Numbered from the stretch's first letter, positions 44,392 through 53,501 are shown. The stretch is 64,000 nt of DNA from Actinoplanes missouriensis 431 (GCF_000284295.1 NC_017093.1:5022001-5086000), one strand, 5' to 3'. Notes: generated by a model not told the origin, from the letters alone. Numbers and translations are program-made.

Positions 44392-45084
44392 TCACTCGCC
44401 GCCTTTGCCGCCCTTACCGCCTTTACCGCCTTTACCGCCACGGTCGTCGTCGCCGCCCTTGCCGCCGCGGAAGTCGTCGCCGCCGGGACCACCCTGGCCG
44501 CCACCACGGAAGTCGTCGCCGCCCTGGCCGCCCATGCCGCCACGGAAGTCGTCACCGCCGGGACCGCCCTGGTTACCGCCACGGAAGTTGTCGCCGCCAC
44601 GGAAGTCGTCACCGCCGCGGACGTTGTCGCCGCCACGGAAGTCGTCACCACCACGGAAGTCGTCACCGCCACGGAAGTTGTCACCGCCCGGGCGTCCACC
44701 GTTCCGGAGCGAGAACGGCTTGCCGAAGCGGTCCGGACGGTCGTCCCAGCCCTTCGGCCAGCCGCCGCGCCATTCGTCCCAGCGCCAGTGGCTTCCCTTG
44801 ACTTCGAGCACCCATCCGCGCCATCCGCGCAGCCACACGGGTTCGCAGTGGAAGCGCCACCAGGCGCCGTACCGCTGCCCGGTGAATCCGGCCCGGTAGC
44901 AGGCCCGTTCCCAGCGGTAGTACCCGACCACGTAGTCGTTGTCCCAGCGCGGGCCGGCCGACGCGCTGCTCGATGTCACGTTGCTCGGGGCGGCAGGTTC
45001 CGCCTGAGCCGGAGCCGTGCCGAGCATCGCACCGGCCGCGAGGCCCATGCTGCTGAGGGCCAGCATCCGCTTTACCTTGTTCAT
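44392..45084 (-). CDS. Secreted protein with FRGG-type tandem repeats
   Basis: A 230-residue exported protein. The signal peptide ends at AQA-EP (~residue 28). The next ~90 residues are aromatic and basic (YVVGYYRWERACYRAGF, AWWRFHCEPVWLRGWRGW) with two cysteines, probably one disulfide. The last ~105 residues are glycine-rich: ten copies of a D(D/N)FRGG hexamer (one DNVRGG, one DDDRGG) with Gly-Gln-Pro spacers, then KGG repeats. ATG 45084 follows AAAGGTG. No family is recognised. Repetitive RGG-type tails elsewhere bind RNA or self-associate; here the export signal suggests a surface or matrix role. Confidence 0.7.
   Translation of the reverse strand: MNKVKRMLALSSMGLAAGAMLGTAPAQAEPAAPSNVTSSSASAGPRWDNDYVVGYYRWERACYRAGFTGQRYGAWWRFHCEPVWLRGWRGWVLEVKGSHWRWDEWRGGWPKGWDDRPDRFGKPFSLRNGGRPGGDNFRGGDDFRGGDDFRGGDNVRGGDDFRGGDNFRGGNQGGPGGDDFRGGMGGQGGDDFRGGGQGGPGGDDFRGGKGGDDDRGGKGGKGGKGGKGGE
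44395..44695 (-). repeat. 18-bp tandem repeats encoding DDFRGG
   Basis: In the plus strand, CCGCCACGGAAGTCGTC-like units recur about ten times, six of them back to back near 44590-44690 and others separated by Gly-coding spacers. Units are nearly identical at DNA level, which suggests recent expansion. Confidence 0.8.
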
Positions 45085-45313
45085 CTCACACCTTTTCGGA
45101 CAAAACGCTATGACCTCGTCAGCCCATCACGGGTCGCAATCGGGTTCTGTCGTTTCCGGGAAAGTTGACCCTTTGGACGACCCGTTTAGTGTCCGTAAAG
45201 ACATGATTTGAACAAATTGGTGCAGCGACGTTTACCGCTCGGCTGGGAGATGCCTGAGAATTGTGCCGAATCGACACGGCATTCCCGGCCGTCGCTCCGA
45301 GAATCCCCCCGCG

Positions 45314-46177
45314 TCAGCGGGCGACGCTCCGCCCGTACCCCCGCTCGCCGTGCCTGGCCGGCTTGGCGCCCACCTTGGGTGGGGCAACGGCCTTGACCGG
45401 GGCTTTCGATTCGGGAAGGGCGACGGGATAACGACGGAGGATCCAGGCCTGCTGGCCGAGCGCGAAGATGTTCTGGGTGACCCAGTAGAGGACCACGCCG
45501 ATCGGGAACAACGCACCGGAGATCAGCAGCGACAGCGGGAATCCGTAGAGCATCACCCGCTGCATGATCAGCGCCGGCCCCTCCTCGGCCCGGCCCGCCT
45601 TGTTGATCATCTGGCGGGTGGTGAGGTAGGTCGTCACGGTCATCACCAGGATCAGCACGGCCGCGACCAGCTTCACGGTGAGGTCTCCGGTGCTGAACCC
45701 GGCGGTGATCGGCGCGGTGAGCAGCTTCGCGTGGATCGCGCTGTCGAACTGGGTGAGCGTCCAGCCGTAGAGGGTGCGCGACGCCTCGCTGGTGACGCCG
45801 GGACGCAGGTGGCGCAGCACGTGCAGCAGGCCGATCACCACCGGGATCTGCACCAGCATCGGCAGGAACGGGGCGAGCGGGCTGACCTTCTCCCGCGCGA
45901 AGAGGTCGGCGAGTTCCTTCTGCAGCGTCTCCCGGTCGCCCTTGTGCTTCTCCTGCAGGGCCTTGACCTGCGGCTGGAGACGCTGGGTGGCGCGCTGCGA
46001 GCGGACCTGCCGGATGATCACAGGGAAGAGCGCGAGCCGGACGGTGAGAACGAGGAAGACGATGCCGAGCACCCAGGACCACGAGGTGCCGAGGGCGAGG
46101 GTGTCGCCCAGCAGGCGATCCCAGGCGGCATGCCAGAAAAGAAGAATGGCGGAAATGGCGGTGTAGACAGGTTCCAT
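45314..46177 (-). CDS. yidC: YidC/Oxa1 family membrane insertase (paralogue)
   Basis: A 287-residue membrane insertase of the short Gram-positive type: five helices, with WVLGIVFLVLTVRLALFPVIIRQ holding the groove Arg, KALQEKHKGDRETLQKEL (cytoplasmic hairpin) and a basic C-terminal tail (KPARHGERGYGRS) that can bind ribosomes. It helps insert membrane proteins. The housekeeping yidC is normally beside rnpA and rpmH, absent here, so this is probably a second copy. ATG 46177 is preceded by AAGGGG. The DUF6412-like gene ends 71 bp upstream on the same strand. Confidence 0.85.
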   Translation of the reverse strand: MEPVYTAISAILLFWHAAWDRLLGDTLALGTSWSWVLGIVFLVLTVRLALFPVIIRQVRSQRATQRLQPQVKALQEKHKGDRETLQKELADLFAREKVSPLAPFLPMLVQIPVVIGLLHVLRHLRPGVTSEASRTLYGWTLTQFDSAIHAKLLTAPITAGFSTGDLTVKLVAAVLILVMTVTTYLTTRQMINKAGRAEEGPALIMQRVMLYGFPLSLLISGALFPIGVVLYWVTQNIFALGQQAWILRRYPVALPESKAPVKAVAPPKVGAKPARHGERGYGRSVAR

Positions 46178-46248
46178 CACGAGCGGACCCCTTGCGGACG
46201 CACTGGACTTGAGGACAGCCGGCAGTGGCCGCGATGAGGCGGAAGAGC

Positions 46249-46515
46249 TCAGGCGGCCACGGGCCGCGCGGTGGGTCCTCGAGGACGGGTGCGGCCCGGG
46301 GCGTCCGGGTCACGATGGCGGGGCACTCCGGCCCGGCGGGCACGATCGCGCATCGCCGAGCGGCTGACCAGCGGGTTCGCCGCGGAGCGGAAATCGATCA
46401 TCAGGCCGGCGGCGAGCACCGTCACCAGCAGGAGGCCGGCCGCGCCGACCAGGAGCGCGGTGGGGCCGGCGTCGGTCAGCAGGCCGACCAGGCGCCAGAG
46501 GGCTTCCCACCACAT
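46249..46515 (-). CDS. Small DUF6412-like membrane protein
   Basis: An 88-residue protein with a strong hydrophobic N-terminal half (one long or two short helices, LLVGAAGLLLVTVLAAGLM), then RSAMRDRARRAGV and the tail RHRDPDAPGRTRPRGPTA. The RDPDA-GR-RPR ending matches my memory of DUF6412, proteins found next to secondary yidC genes in actinomycetes. It may assist or depend on the insertase. ATG 46515 has GGAG 6 nt upstream; a GTG codon immediately before it is possible. Confidence 0.65.
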   Translation of the reverse strand: MWWEALWRLVGLLTDAGPTALLVGAAGLLLVTVLAAGLMIDFRSAANPLVSRSAMRDRARRAGVPRHRDPDAPGRTRPRGPTARPVAA

Positions 46516-46528
46516 CACGCTCTCCACG

Positions 46529-47452
46529 TTAGCTCCGGTCCGCAACCTCGGTCTCCGGCAGCGCCGCGTACGCCGGGCGCAGCACCTCCACGATCGGCTG
46601 CCCATGGTGGCTCAGCGGCGGCGGGTCGAGCTGATCGAGCAGCGCGTCCGGGCGTACCCCGGCGAGCGGCGCCGCGCTGCCCGGCGCCACAAAGCCCTGC
46701 GGCCCGGCACCCGCGGGCTCGGCACCCGCCCACTCGGCACCCGCCGGCGCGACACCCGCCCGCTCGGCACCCGCCCGCTCGGCACCCGCCGGCGCGACAC
46801 CCGCCGGATGCACGCCCCAGAACGCGGCCGGATCGTCCGGATCGACGAGCGGCCGCGCCGGTCCCGGCTGCTCGTCGGGCGAAGACGCGGCCGAGGACGC
46901 GGGCCGAGACGCCGCCGCCTTCGCCGCCTCGTCCACCGCCGCCGACTCGCGCAGCTTGCGCAGCCGCATCAGCAGCTCGTCCCGGGACCGCCCGCGCCAG
47001 GTGAACACCTCGAACGGGTCACCCTCGAACGTCCGGGCCAGCGCGTAACAGGTCGCCGCGAGGTGCACGCACGGCATCGGCCAGCGCTCACACGAGCAGT
47101 CCAGGGCGACCTCGTCGAGCGAGAGCGGCAGCAGGCCGAGCCCGGCGCCGGCGAAGACCGCCTCGATCCCGTCCGGCATCCGGCCGCTGAGCAGGTCGGC
47201 GGCGTAGCGGGCCTCGCTGACCAGGGCTTTCTCCACGCGGGCCCACTCGGCGGCGCCGAACGAGCGGACCGCGATCCGGGACCGGAAGGCGACCGGGTCG
47301 TCCGGGCCGCGGACCAGGGCGGTGACCAGGCTGGACGAGACGGTCAGGCTGCGCACGTGCCCGGCCCGGTCGTCGCGGCGCCCGCGGGCGAAGGTCGGGC
47401 CCATCCGCAGGGCCTCGAACATGCCGAGGAAGGCGATCGGGAAGTCAGTCAA
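46529..47452 (-). CDS. SWIM zinc-finger protein, partner of SNF2 helicase
   Basis: A 307-residue protein. The SWIM zinc finger CSCERWPMPCVHLAATCY (C-x-C...C-x-H) lies at ~residues 118-135, after a WAR-VEKAL-type domain. The C-terminal 100 residues are Ala/Pro/Gly repeats (AGAERAGAERAGVAPAGAE). SWIM domains bind DNA or proteins. It starts 8 bp inside the 3' end of the SNF2 gene and is translated with it; SNF2-SWIM pairs are conserved in Gram-positive bacteria (B. subtilis ywqA-ywqB). The role is probably DNA repair or chromatin-like remodelling, unproven. Confidence 0.8.
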   Translation of the reverse strand: MTDFPIAFLGMFEALRMGPTFARGRRDDRAGHVRSLTVSSSLVTALVRGPDDPVAFRSRIAVRSFGAAEWARVEKALVSEARYAADLLSGRMPDGIEAVFAGAGLGLLPLSLDEVALDCSCERWPMPCVHLAATCYALARTFEGDPFEVFTWRGRSRDELLMRLRKLRESAAVDEAAKAAASRPASSAASSPDEQPGPARPLVDPDDPAAFWGVHPAGVAPAGAERAGAERAGVAPAGAEWAGAEPAGAGPQGFVAPGSAAPLAGVRPDALLDQLDPPPLSHHGQPIVEVLRPAYAALPETEVADRS

Positions 47453-50400
47453 CGATGGCCTCCGGCGCGAGGGTGAACAGGTCCCGCAGCTCGCTGGTGG
47501 ACAGCGCGCTCAGCCAGCTCTCGCCGGTGCCGACCACCCGATCGGCGAGGATGCCCTTGTCGGCGATCACCCGGTCGATGTTCTCCTCCAGGGTGCCGAG
47601 GCAGACCAGGTTGTGCACGTGCACGTCGCGGCGCTGCCCGATCCGGAACGCCCGGTCGGACGCCTGTGTCTCGGTCGCCGGGTTCCACCAGCGGTCGATG
47701 TGGATCACGTGGTTGGCGGCGGTCAGGTTCAGCCCGGTGCCCCCCGCCTTCAGCGACAGCACGAAGATCCCCGGCCGGGTGGCCTGCTGGAACGCGGCGA
47801 CCATGGCGTCGCGCCGGCCGCGCGGCGTGCCACCGTGCAGGAACGACACCGGCGCGCCGAACCGGGCGGCCAGATGCGGGGTGAGCATCCCGCCGAACCG
47901 GGCGAACTGCGTGAAGCACAGCACGCTCTCCCCCGCGCCGAGCGCCCGGTCGACGATCTCCTCCAGACGGTCCACCTTGCCGGACCGGCCGGGCAGCGGC
48001 GAGTTGTCCTTCAGCGCCAGCGCCGGGTGCACGCACACCTGTTTCAGCTTGGTCATCGCGGACAGGACCAGGCCCTTGCGCCAGGTGTCGCCGGGCTCCT
48101 CGAGCCGGCCCAGCAGGTCGTCGAGCACCGCCTGGTAGAGGCTGACCTGCTCGGTCGTCATCCCGCACAGGTGCCGCACGTGCCGCTTGGCCGGCAGCTC
48201 GGCGGCGATCATCGCGTCGTTCTTGGTGCGGCGCAGCAGGAACGGCCGGGTCGCCTGCCGCAGCCGGGCCGCCGCGTCCTCGTCGGCGTACCGCTCGATC
48301 GGCACCGAGAACCGGGCCCGGAACGTGTGCGCCGACGCCAGCAGCCCCGGATTGAGGAAGTCCAGGATCGACCAGAGCTCGGCGAGCCGGTTCTCCACCG
48401 GGGTGCCGGTGAGCGCGATCCGGTTGCGCGCCGGGAACCGGCGGACCGCCTTCGCCGCGGCGCTGCCGGAGTTCTTGATGTGCTGCGCCTCGTCGAGCAC
48501 CACCCGGTCCCAGTCGATCCCGGCCAGCACGTCGGCGTCCCGCACGGCGGTCTGATAGGTGGTGAGCACCAGGTCCGCCCCGTCCGCCAGGGTCCGCGGA
48601 TCGGCCCGGTCGGCGCCGTGCAGCACCCGCACCCGCAGCCCCGGCGCGAACCGCTCCGCCTCCCGCTGCCAGTTGCCCAGCACCGAGAGCGGGCAGATCA
48701 ACAGCGCCGGACCCGCCCGGTGGTGCAGCAGCAGCGTCAGCAGCTGCACCGTCTTGCCGAGCCCCATGTCGTCCGCGAGGCACGCGCCCAGCCCCAGCGC
48801 GTCCAGGAACGCAAGCCAGGAGAAACCCCTGATCTGGTACGGCCGGAGCACCGTCCCCAGGCCCTCCGGCGGATCCAGCAGCTCCAGGCTCTGCTCCAGA
48901 CGCCCGGTGAGCAGGTCGGCGAGCCAGCCCTCGCCCCGTGCGTCGGTCACCGGCAGCGGCAGCTCCTCCGGCGGCAGCAGGCGCATCGTTGCCAGCGCGT
49001 CACCGGCGGTCATCGTCCCGCCGCCCCGGCTCAGGAACGCCAGCCCGGCCGCCAGCCGCTGCGGATCGAGGTGCACCCACCGCCCGCGCAGCCGGATCAG
49101 CGGCACCTTGGCCCGGGCCAGGTCGGCCAGCTCATGCTCGGTCAGGGTGCGCCCGCCGAGCGCGAGCGACCATTGGTAGTCGACCAGCTGTTTCTTGCCG
49201 ACCGCCCGATCGCGCAGCACGCTGGAGACCGGGTCACGCCCGCGCACCTCCAGCGACAGGCCGAGCCCCGGCCGCCGCTGCCACCAGGCCGGGAGCAGCA
49301 CGCCGTAGCCCGCCTCGGCGAGCAGCGCGGCGTGACTGAGGAACCCGTGCGCGGCCTCCGTGTCGAGCAGCATCTCGGCGGGCCGGGCGTCGCGCAGCGC
49401 CTCACCCAGCGCCGGGTAGAGCCGGGCTGCCCGGCCCAGCCCGGCGAGCAGGCGCTCCTGCGGGTGGCTGGTCCAGCGGCTGAGCGGCGCGAACGTGTCC
49501 CGCCAGACGTCCGCGGCCGGCACCAGCACGCTCGGCTCGTCGGTGGCCTGCAGCAGGAACTCCAGCCGCCAGGCGTCCTCGGGAAGCGGGACGTCGGCCG
49601 GCATCACCGGCTCGTGCTCGCGGGGATCGCTGAGCCGGAAGCAGACCCGCACCTCGGCACCCCGGGCCGCCTGCTCGAACCAGGCGTCCAGCCGCCCGGC
49701 GAGCTCGTCGGCGAGCGCGGGCGTGGCCTCGAACTCCGGCTCCCCGCCGAGCGCGGCCAGCCACCCGTAGTCGGCGAGGCTGACCCCGGCCTCCGCGAGC
49801 CGGGTCCGCACCAGCCCGTCCACCAGCCGGTCCAGTGCCACCCGCAGCAGCTCCTCGGCCGCCGCGCCGCCGCCGTGCTCGCCGCGGCCGTGCTCGCCGC
49901 CGCCGCCCTCGTCGCCGCGGCGAGCGGCCGCACTCCGCTGGCCCCCGCCGGCGGTTTCGGCGCCGCAGGCCGGTGGCATGGTCTCCAGCAGCGCGGCCCG
50001 GCGGACCGCGTCCGCCCCGATCGTCACCGGCCGCCAGTGCGCCGCCGGCCGCGCGCCCTCGATCCGGATCGCCGGCAGCACCCGCCCGCGCCGCACCAGG
50101 CTCGCCGCGAACCCGCAGAGCTCCACGATCCAGGCCGCCGACGGCGCGACCCGGCCCTCGAACTCGGCCACCAGGTCCGGATCGGCGAACGGCACGCTCA
50201 CCGCCGGCACCCGCCACGGCCGCGCCCGCACGGCGCCCCGCCGCCGCGGCATCCCGAGCTGCGGCGACGCCAGCGGCCCGGCGGACGTCGAGGGCAGCAC
50301 CACCGTCGCCGCCTCCCGCGGATCCCCGGCGGGCAACTCCCCCGCCGCCACCGCGAACGGATGCCACGCCGCGGCCCCGCGCCCCGCTCCCCTGCCGGCC

Positions 50401-50600
50401 ACCGCCCCGCCCGTGGCCGCGCCGCCGACCGCCCCGGCCGCCGCCGCACGGCTCACCGGCCAGACCGATCCCTCCTCGGCCCAGAGGTTCAGCCCGCCGT
50501 CGCGCCCGACGAAGCCGTGCAGAACCCGCACCGAGGCCAGCACCGAAGCCTCGACGACGTCCGCACCGGCGCCCTGCTCCGCGGCCGTCGCGCCGGTCAC
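47445..50600 (-). CDS. SNF2-family DEAD/DEAH helicase
   Basis: A 1051-residue protein. The N-terminal ~570 residues are the poorly conserved SNF2_N-associated region of bacterial YwqA-type proteins. The ATPase core has Walker A DDMGLGKT (Lys616), DEAQ (Asp703, Glu704), LTGTPVENRL, and helicase motifs V/VI in LSLKAGGTGLNL and ASDRAFRIGQ. It should translocate along double-stranded DNA using ATP. GTG 50600 lies in a GTGA overlap with the upstream gene's stop, with GGGAGC before it, which fixes the start against an open frame extending to 50837. Confidence 0.88.
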   Translation of the reverse strand: MTGATAAEQGAGADVVEASVLASVRVLHGFVGRDGGLNLWAEEGSVWPVSRAAAAGAVGGAATGGAVAGRGAGRGAAAWHPFAVAAGELPAGDPREAATVVLPSTSAGPLASPQLGMPRRRGAVRARPWRVPAVSVPFADPDLVAEFEGRVAPSAAWIVELCGFAASLVRRGRVLPAIRIEGARPAAHWRPVTIGADAVRRAALLETMPPACGAETAGGGQRSAAARRGDEGGGGEHGRGEHGGGAAAEELLRVALDRLVDGLVRTRLAEAGVSLADYGWLAALGGEPEFEATPALADELAGRLDAWFEQAARGAEVRVCFRLSDPREHEPVMPADVPLPEDAWRLEFLLQATDEPSVLVPAADVWRDTFAPLSRWTSHPQERLLAGLGRAARLYPALGEALRDARPAEMLLDTEAAHGFLSHAALLAEAGYGVLLPAWWQRRPGLGLSLEVRGRDPVSSVLRDRAVGKKQLVDYQWSLALGGRTLTEHELADLARAKVPLIRLRGRWVHLDPQRLAAGLAFLSRGGGTMTAGDALATMRLLPPEELPLPVTDARGEGWLADLLTGRLEQSLELLDPPEGLGTVLRPYQIRGFSWLAFLDALGLGACLADDMGLGKTVQLLTLLLHHRAGPALLICPLSVLGNWQREAERFAPGLRVRVLHGADRADPRTLADGADLVLTTYQTAVRDADVLAGIDWDRVVLDEAQHIKNSGSAAAKAVRRFPARNRIALTGTPVENRLAELWSILDFLNPGLLASAHTFRARFSVPIERYADEDAAARLRQATRPFLLRRTKNDAMIAAELPAKRHVRHLCGMTTEQVSLYQAVLDDLLGRLEEPGDTWRKGLVLSAMTKLKQVCVHPALALKDNSPLPGRSGKVDRLEEIVDRALGAGESVLCFTQFARFGGMLTPHLAARFGAPVSFLHGGTPRGRRDAMVAAFQQATRPGIFVLSLKAGGTGLNLTAANHVIHIDRWWNPATETQASDRAFRIGQRRDVHVHNLVCLGTLEENIDRVIADKGILADRVVGTGESWLSALSTSELRDLFTLAPEAIVD

Positions 50601-51052
50601 GCCAGCTCCCAGGTCAGCTCGGGCGGGCGAACCCGGGCGCACCGGGGGCCGCCCTCCGCGTCGGTCAGGCCGAGCCGGCCGACCAGGACGCCCTCCCCGG
50701 CCGCCGCCGCCCGCAGCAGCGGCCCCGGGATGTCCCCGAACATCAGTTTCGCCCGGCGGAACATCGCGAACGCGTCGCCGTCGACCGCGCCCCAGCTCAG
50801 GTAGAGGAACCGCTGACCGGGCCGCCCGTGCACCCACGGCCCGCCCACGTCGATCAAGCCCGCCACCTCACGGACGTCGACGTCGAGCTCCCACACCGCG
50901 CGCTCGGCCGCGACCGGGACCCGCTGCACCACCTCAGCCCGGCCGCCCGCCGTGTGCTGCACACCGACGTGCACCCCACCCAGCCGCAACGCCTCCGCCT
51001 GCGGGGCGCCCGCCCGGCCGGGCAGGTCGTGGCCCTCGATCCTCATCCGCAC
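50597..51052 (-). CDS. DUF5990-like protein
   Basis: A 151-residue protein: RIEGHDLPGRAG at the N-terminus, VHVGVQHT, AVWELDVDV, VHGRPGQRFLYLSWG, and AFAMFRRAKLMFGDIP. This run of motifs matches my recollection of DUF5990, actinobacterial proteins of unknown function often placed beside helicase or regulator genes. It has no signal peptide. GTG 51052 or ATG 51046 could be the start. It is the first gene of an operon with the SNF2 (4-bp overlap) and SWIM genes, which suggests a shared function. Confidence 0.65.
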   Translation of the reverse strand: MRMRIEGHDLPGRAGAPQAEALRLGGVHVGVQHTAGGRAEVVQRVPVAAERAVWELDVDVREVAGLIDVGGPWVHGRPGQRFLYLSWGAVDGDAFAMFRRAKLMFGDIPGPLLRAAAAGEGVLVGRLGLTDAEGGPRCARVRPPELTWELA

Positions 51053-51224
51053 GCCGACGACTCTAGGCCGCCCCTCCGACATTTCCCCGAGCCGCCCGGA
51101 CGACCACGCCACCGGAAGCCGCCCCGGCCGCGGCGCAGCGGCACGACCGGACACACCCGCGGCGAGATCCCCGGGCCGCCGCACACGCCCGGCGCGCGGG
51201 CGCTCCCGGCAGTAGGGTGCGTTC

Positions 51225-52247
51225 ATGGAGGCTTGGGACGGCGCCACGGTGCGCTTCCGCTATGCCGATCCCGCCAAGAGCCTCGCCGCGGTCCGCCTGC
51301 TCTCCTCCGTCCGCCACGCCGACCTGGAGTTCGCCGGCGACGGCTGGCAGCTCGACCTGCCGGCCCCGGCGGTCACGCGGATCGAGTACCGGTTCGAGCT
51401 GACCCACCCGGACGGCAGCCGGGAGACCGTGACCGATCCGGGCAACCCGATGCACGCGGCCGGCGGCTTCGGCGAGTCCTCGGTCGTGCACCACCCGGAC
51501 TACACCGAGCCGGACTGGCTGCACCACGAGGGGATGGCCGGCACCTGGCGATCGCTGCACCTGCCGGTCCGGGGCCTGCACACCACCGCCGACATCCGGA
51601 TCTGGTCGCCGGAGTCGCCGGACGCGACGAAGGGCCGGGTGCTGATCGCCCACGACGGGCCGGACTACGAGCGGTTCGGCGGCCTGGCCCGGTACACGTC
51701 GGCGATGATCCGGGCAGGACGGGTCCCCCCGTACCATCTGGCGCTCCTGCCGCCCGGTGACCGCGACGAGTGGTACTCGGCCTCCCCGGCGTACGCGCTG
51801 GCCCTGGCCGGCGAGATCATTCCGCGGATCCGGGCGGACCTGCAGAGCCCGGCGGTGGTGGGCGCCGGCGCGAGCCTCGGCGCGCTCGCCATGCTGCACG
51901 CGCAGCGCCGGCACCCGGCCGGGTTCGCCGGGCTGTTCCTGCAGTCCGGCAGCTACTTCCAGCCCCGCCACGACAGCCAGGAGTCGGATTTTCCCCGGTG
52001 GGGGCGGATCGTCCGGTTCGCCGGCCAGGTTCTGCGGGCCGGCCGCGGCCCGGCGGTTCCGGCCGTCCTGACCTGCGGGGCGGCGGAGGAGAACCTGGCG
52101 AACAACCGCGACATGGTGGATGCGTTGTGCGATCAGGGGTATCCGGTGGCATTCGCCGAGAACCCGGACGCACACACCTGGGCGGGGTGGCGGGACGCCC
52201 TGGACCCGCACCTCACGTCTCTTCTGTGCCGGATCTGGCCCGATTGA
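51225..52247 (+). CDS. Enterochelin-esterase-like alpha/beta hydrolase
   Basis: A 340-residue esterase with a Fes-like layout. An N-terminal Ig-like lid domain (residues 1-115, WDGATVRFRYADPAKSL) is followed by a catalytic domain with the nucleophile Ser217 in GAGASLGALA and His317 in DAHTWAGW; an acid residue should lie in between. There is no signal peptide, so it acts inside the cell. Fes-type enzymes cut ester bonds of trilactone siderophores, while related proteins cut other esters. The ATP-grasp gene begins 15 bp after its stop, so both work in one operon. Confidence 0.75.
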   Translation: MEAWDGATVRFRYADPAKSLAAVRLLSSVRHADLEFAGDGWQLDLPAPAVTRIEYRFELTHPDGSRETVTDPGNPMHAAGGFGESSVVHHPDYTEPDWLHHEGMAGTWRSLHLPVRGLHTTADIRIWSPESPDATKGRVLIAHDGPDYERFGGLARYTSAMIRAGRVPPYHLALLPPGDRDEWYSASPAYALALAGEIIPRIRADLQSPAVVGAGASLGALAMLHAQRRHPAGFAGLFLQSGSYFQPRHDSQESDFPRWGRIVRFAGQVLRAGRGPAVPAVLTCGAAEENLANNRDMVDALCDQGYPVAFAENPDAHTWAGWRDALDPHLTSLLCRIWPD

Positions 52248-52262
52248 TTGAAGGAGGCGGCC

Positions 52263-53501
52263 GTGGCCGACGTCGAGCACACCATCGGAATGTTGCTGGG
52301 TACCGAGGACGACTGGCCACGCGCGTACGAAGCGCTTCTGCGCCGCGTCGGCCTGGTGACCGGACCGGACGGCAAGACCCATCGAGCCAACGCGGTACGG
52401 GTGACGATCGAGCCGTTCAACCTGCGTGACAAGCCCCGGCACGACCTCGTCATCGACCGGCTGGCGTACTGGTACTACCACCCCCGCGAGTGGCTCAAGA
52501 AGATCGCGCTGATGGACGACGTCTACCTGCTGAACAGCCCGTTCACCTTCCAGTCGATGGAGAAGCACGCGGCGTACTGCGCGATGCTGCGACTCGGGCT
52601 GAAGATCCCGGAGACGGTGCTTGTCCCGTTCAAGAACCCCCTCGAGAACTCCCGCTGGGCGTACACCGCGGCGCGGTACAACCGGCCGTTCGACCTGGAG
52701 GCGACGGCGGCGGCGATCGGCTACCCGCTCTGGATGAAACCGTACGACGGCGGGGCCTGGGTGGGCGTCTCCAAGATCCGCAACGAGATCGAGCTGCACG
52801 CCGCGTACGACGCCTCCGGCGAGCGGCTCATGCACCTGCAGGCCTCGATCGAGGGCTACGACGTGTTCGCCCGCAGCCTGAGCATCGGCCCGGAGACGAT
52901 GGTCATGAAGTTCCGGCCGGACCAGCCGATGCACGCCCGCTACGAGGTGGACCACAACTTCCTGTCCGCGTCCGCCGGCGACGAGGTGGTGACGATCTCC
53001 CGGCTGGTCAACGCGTTCTTCCGGTGGGAGTTCAACAGCTGCGAGACGCTGGTGCGCGGCGACGAGGTGCACCCGATCGACTACGCGAACGCCTGCCCGG
53101 ACGTCGCGCTGACCTCGCTGCACTACTACTTCCCGTGGGCGATGACCGCTCTGCTGCGCTGGACGGTCTTCTGCGTGGTGACCGGCCGCAAGCCGCGCCT
53201 GGACACCGACACCTCGCGCTACTTCGCGATCGCCGACGACCATTCCCTGGGGTACGCCGAGAAGCTCGCCGCCTACCGCAAGCTCGCCGACGACTACTTC
53301 GAGGTGGACCGTTACCAGGAGTTCTGCGCGAAGCACCTGGGCAACCTCGACGACATCGTCTACGACTGGGTGACCTCGGAGGAGTTCCGCTCACTGCTGC
53401 GCGAGACGGTCCGCGCGATGTACCCGGTGCACGAGCACGAGAAGTTCCTGGCGCACTTCGGCGGCCTGATCGACGCGTGGATCCGGGACCAGGACCGTTG
53501 A
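52263..53501 (+). CDS. ATP-grasp-type ligase, substrate unknown
   Basis: A 412-residue protein. The central part has the ATP-grasp pattern: YPLWMKPYDGGAWVGVSKI (lysine and Gly-rich strand for ATP), GERLMHLQASIEGYDVFARS, and VIHPIDYANACPD-like region HPIDYANACPD with acidic residues and Asn for magnesium. It has no signal peptide or membrane helix. ATP-grasp enzymes join carboxylates to amines or thiols through acyl phosphates. AGGAGG lies 5 nt before GTG 52263 (TTG 52248 is less likely). Working with the esterase upstream, it may make or modify a small amide or ester. The family is not one I can name. Confidence 0.6.
   Translation: MADVEHTIGMLLGTEDDWPRAYEALLRRVGLVTGPDGKTHRANAVRVTIEPFNLRDKPRHDLVIDRLAYWYYHPREWLKKIALMDDVYLLNSPFTFQSMEKHAAYCAMLRLGLKIPETVLVPFKNPLENSRWAYTAARYNRPFDLEATAAAIGYPLWMKPYDGGAWVGVSKIRNEIELHAAYDASGERLMHLQASIEGYDVFARSLSIGPETMVMKFRPDQPMHARYEVDHNFLSASAGDEVVTISRLVNAFFRWEFNSCETLVRGDEVHPIDYANACPDVALTSLHYYFPWAMTALLRWTVFCVVTGRKPRLDTDTSRYFAIADDHSLGYAEKLAAYRKLADDYFEVDRYQEFCAKHLGNLDDIVYDWVTSEEFRSLLRETVRAMYPVHEHEKFLAHFGGLIDAWIRDQDR

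Noticed and set aside
47322..50804. 1160-codon plus-strand frame
   Set aside because: Lies opposite the SNF2 helicase, which has all ATPase motifs; no start site or domain in the antisense frame.
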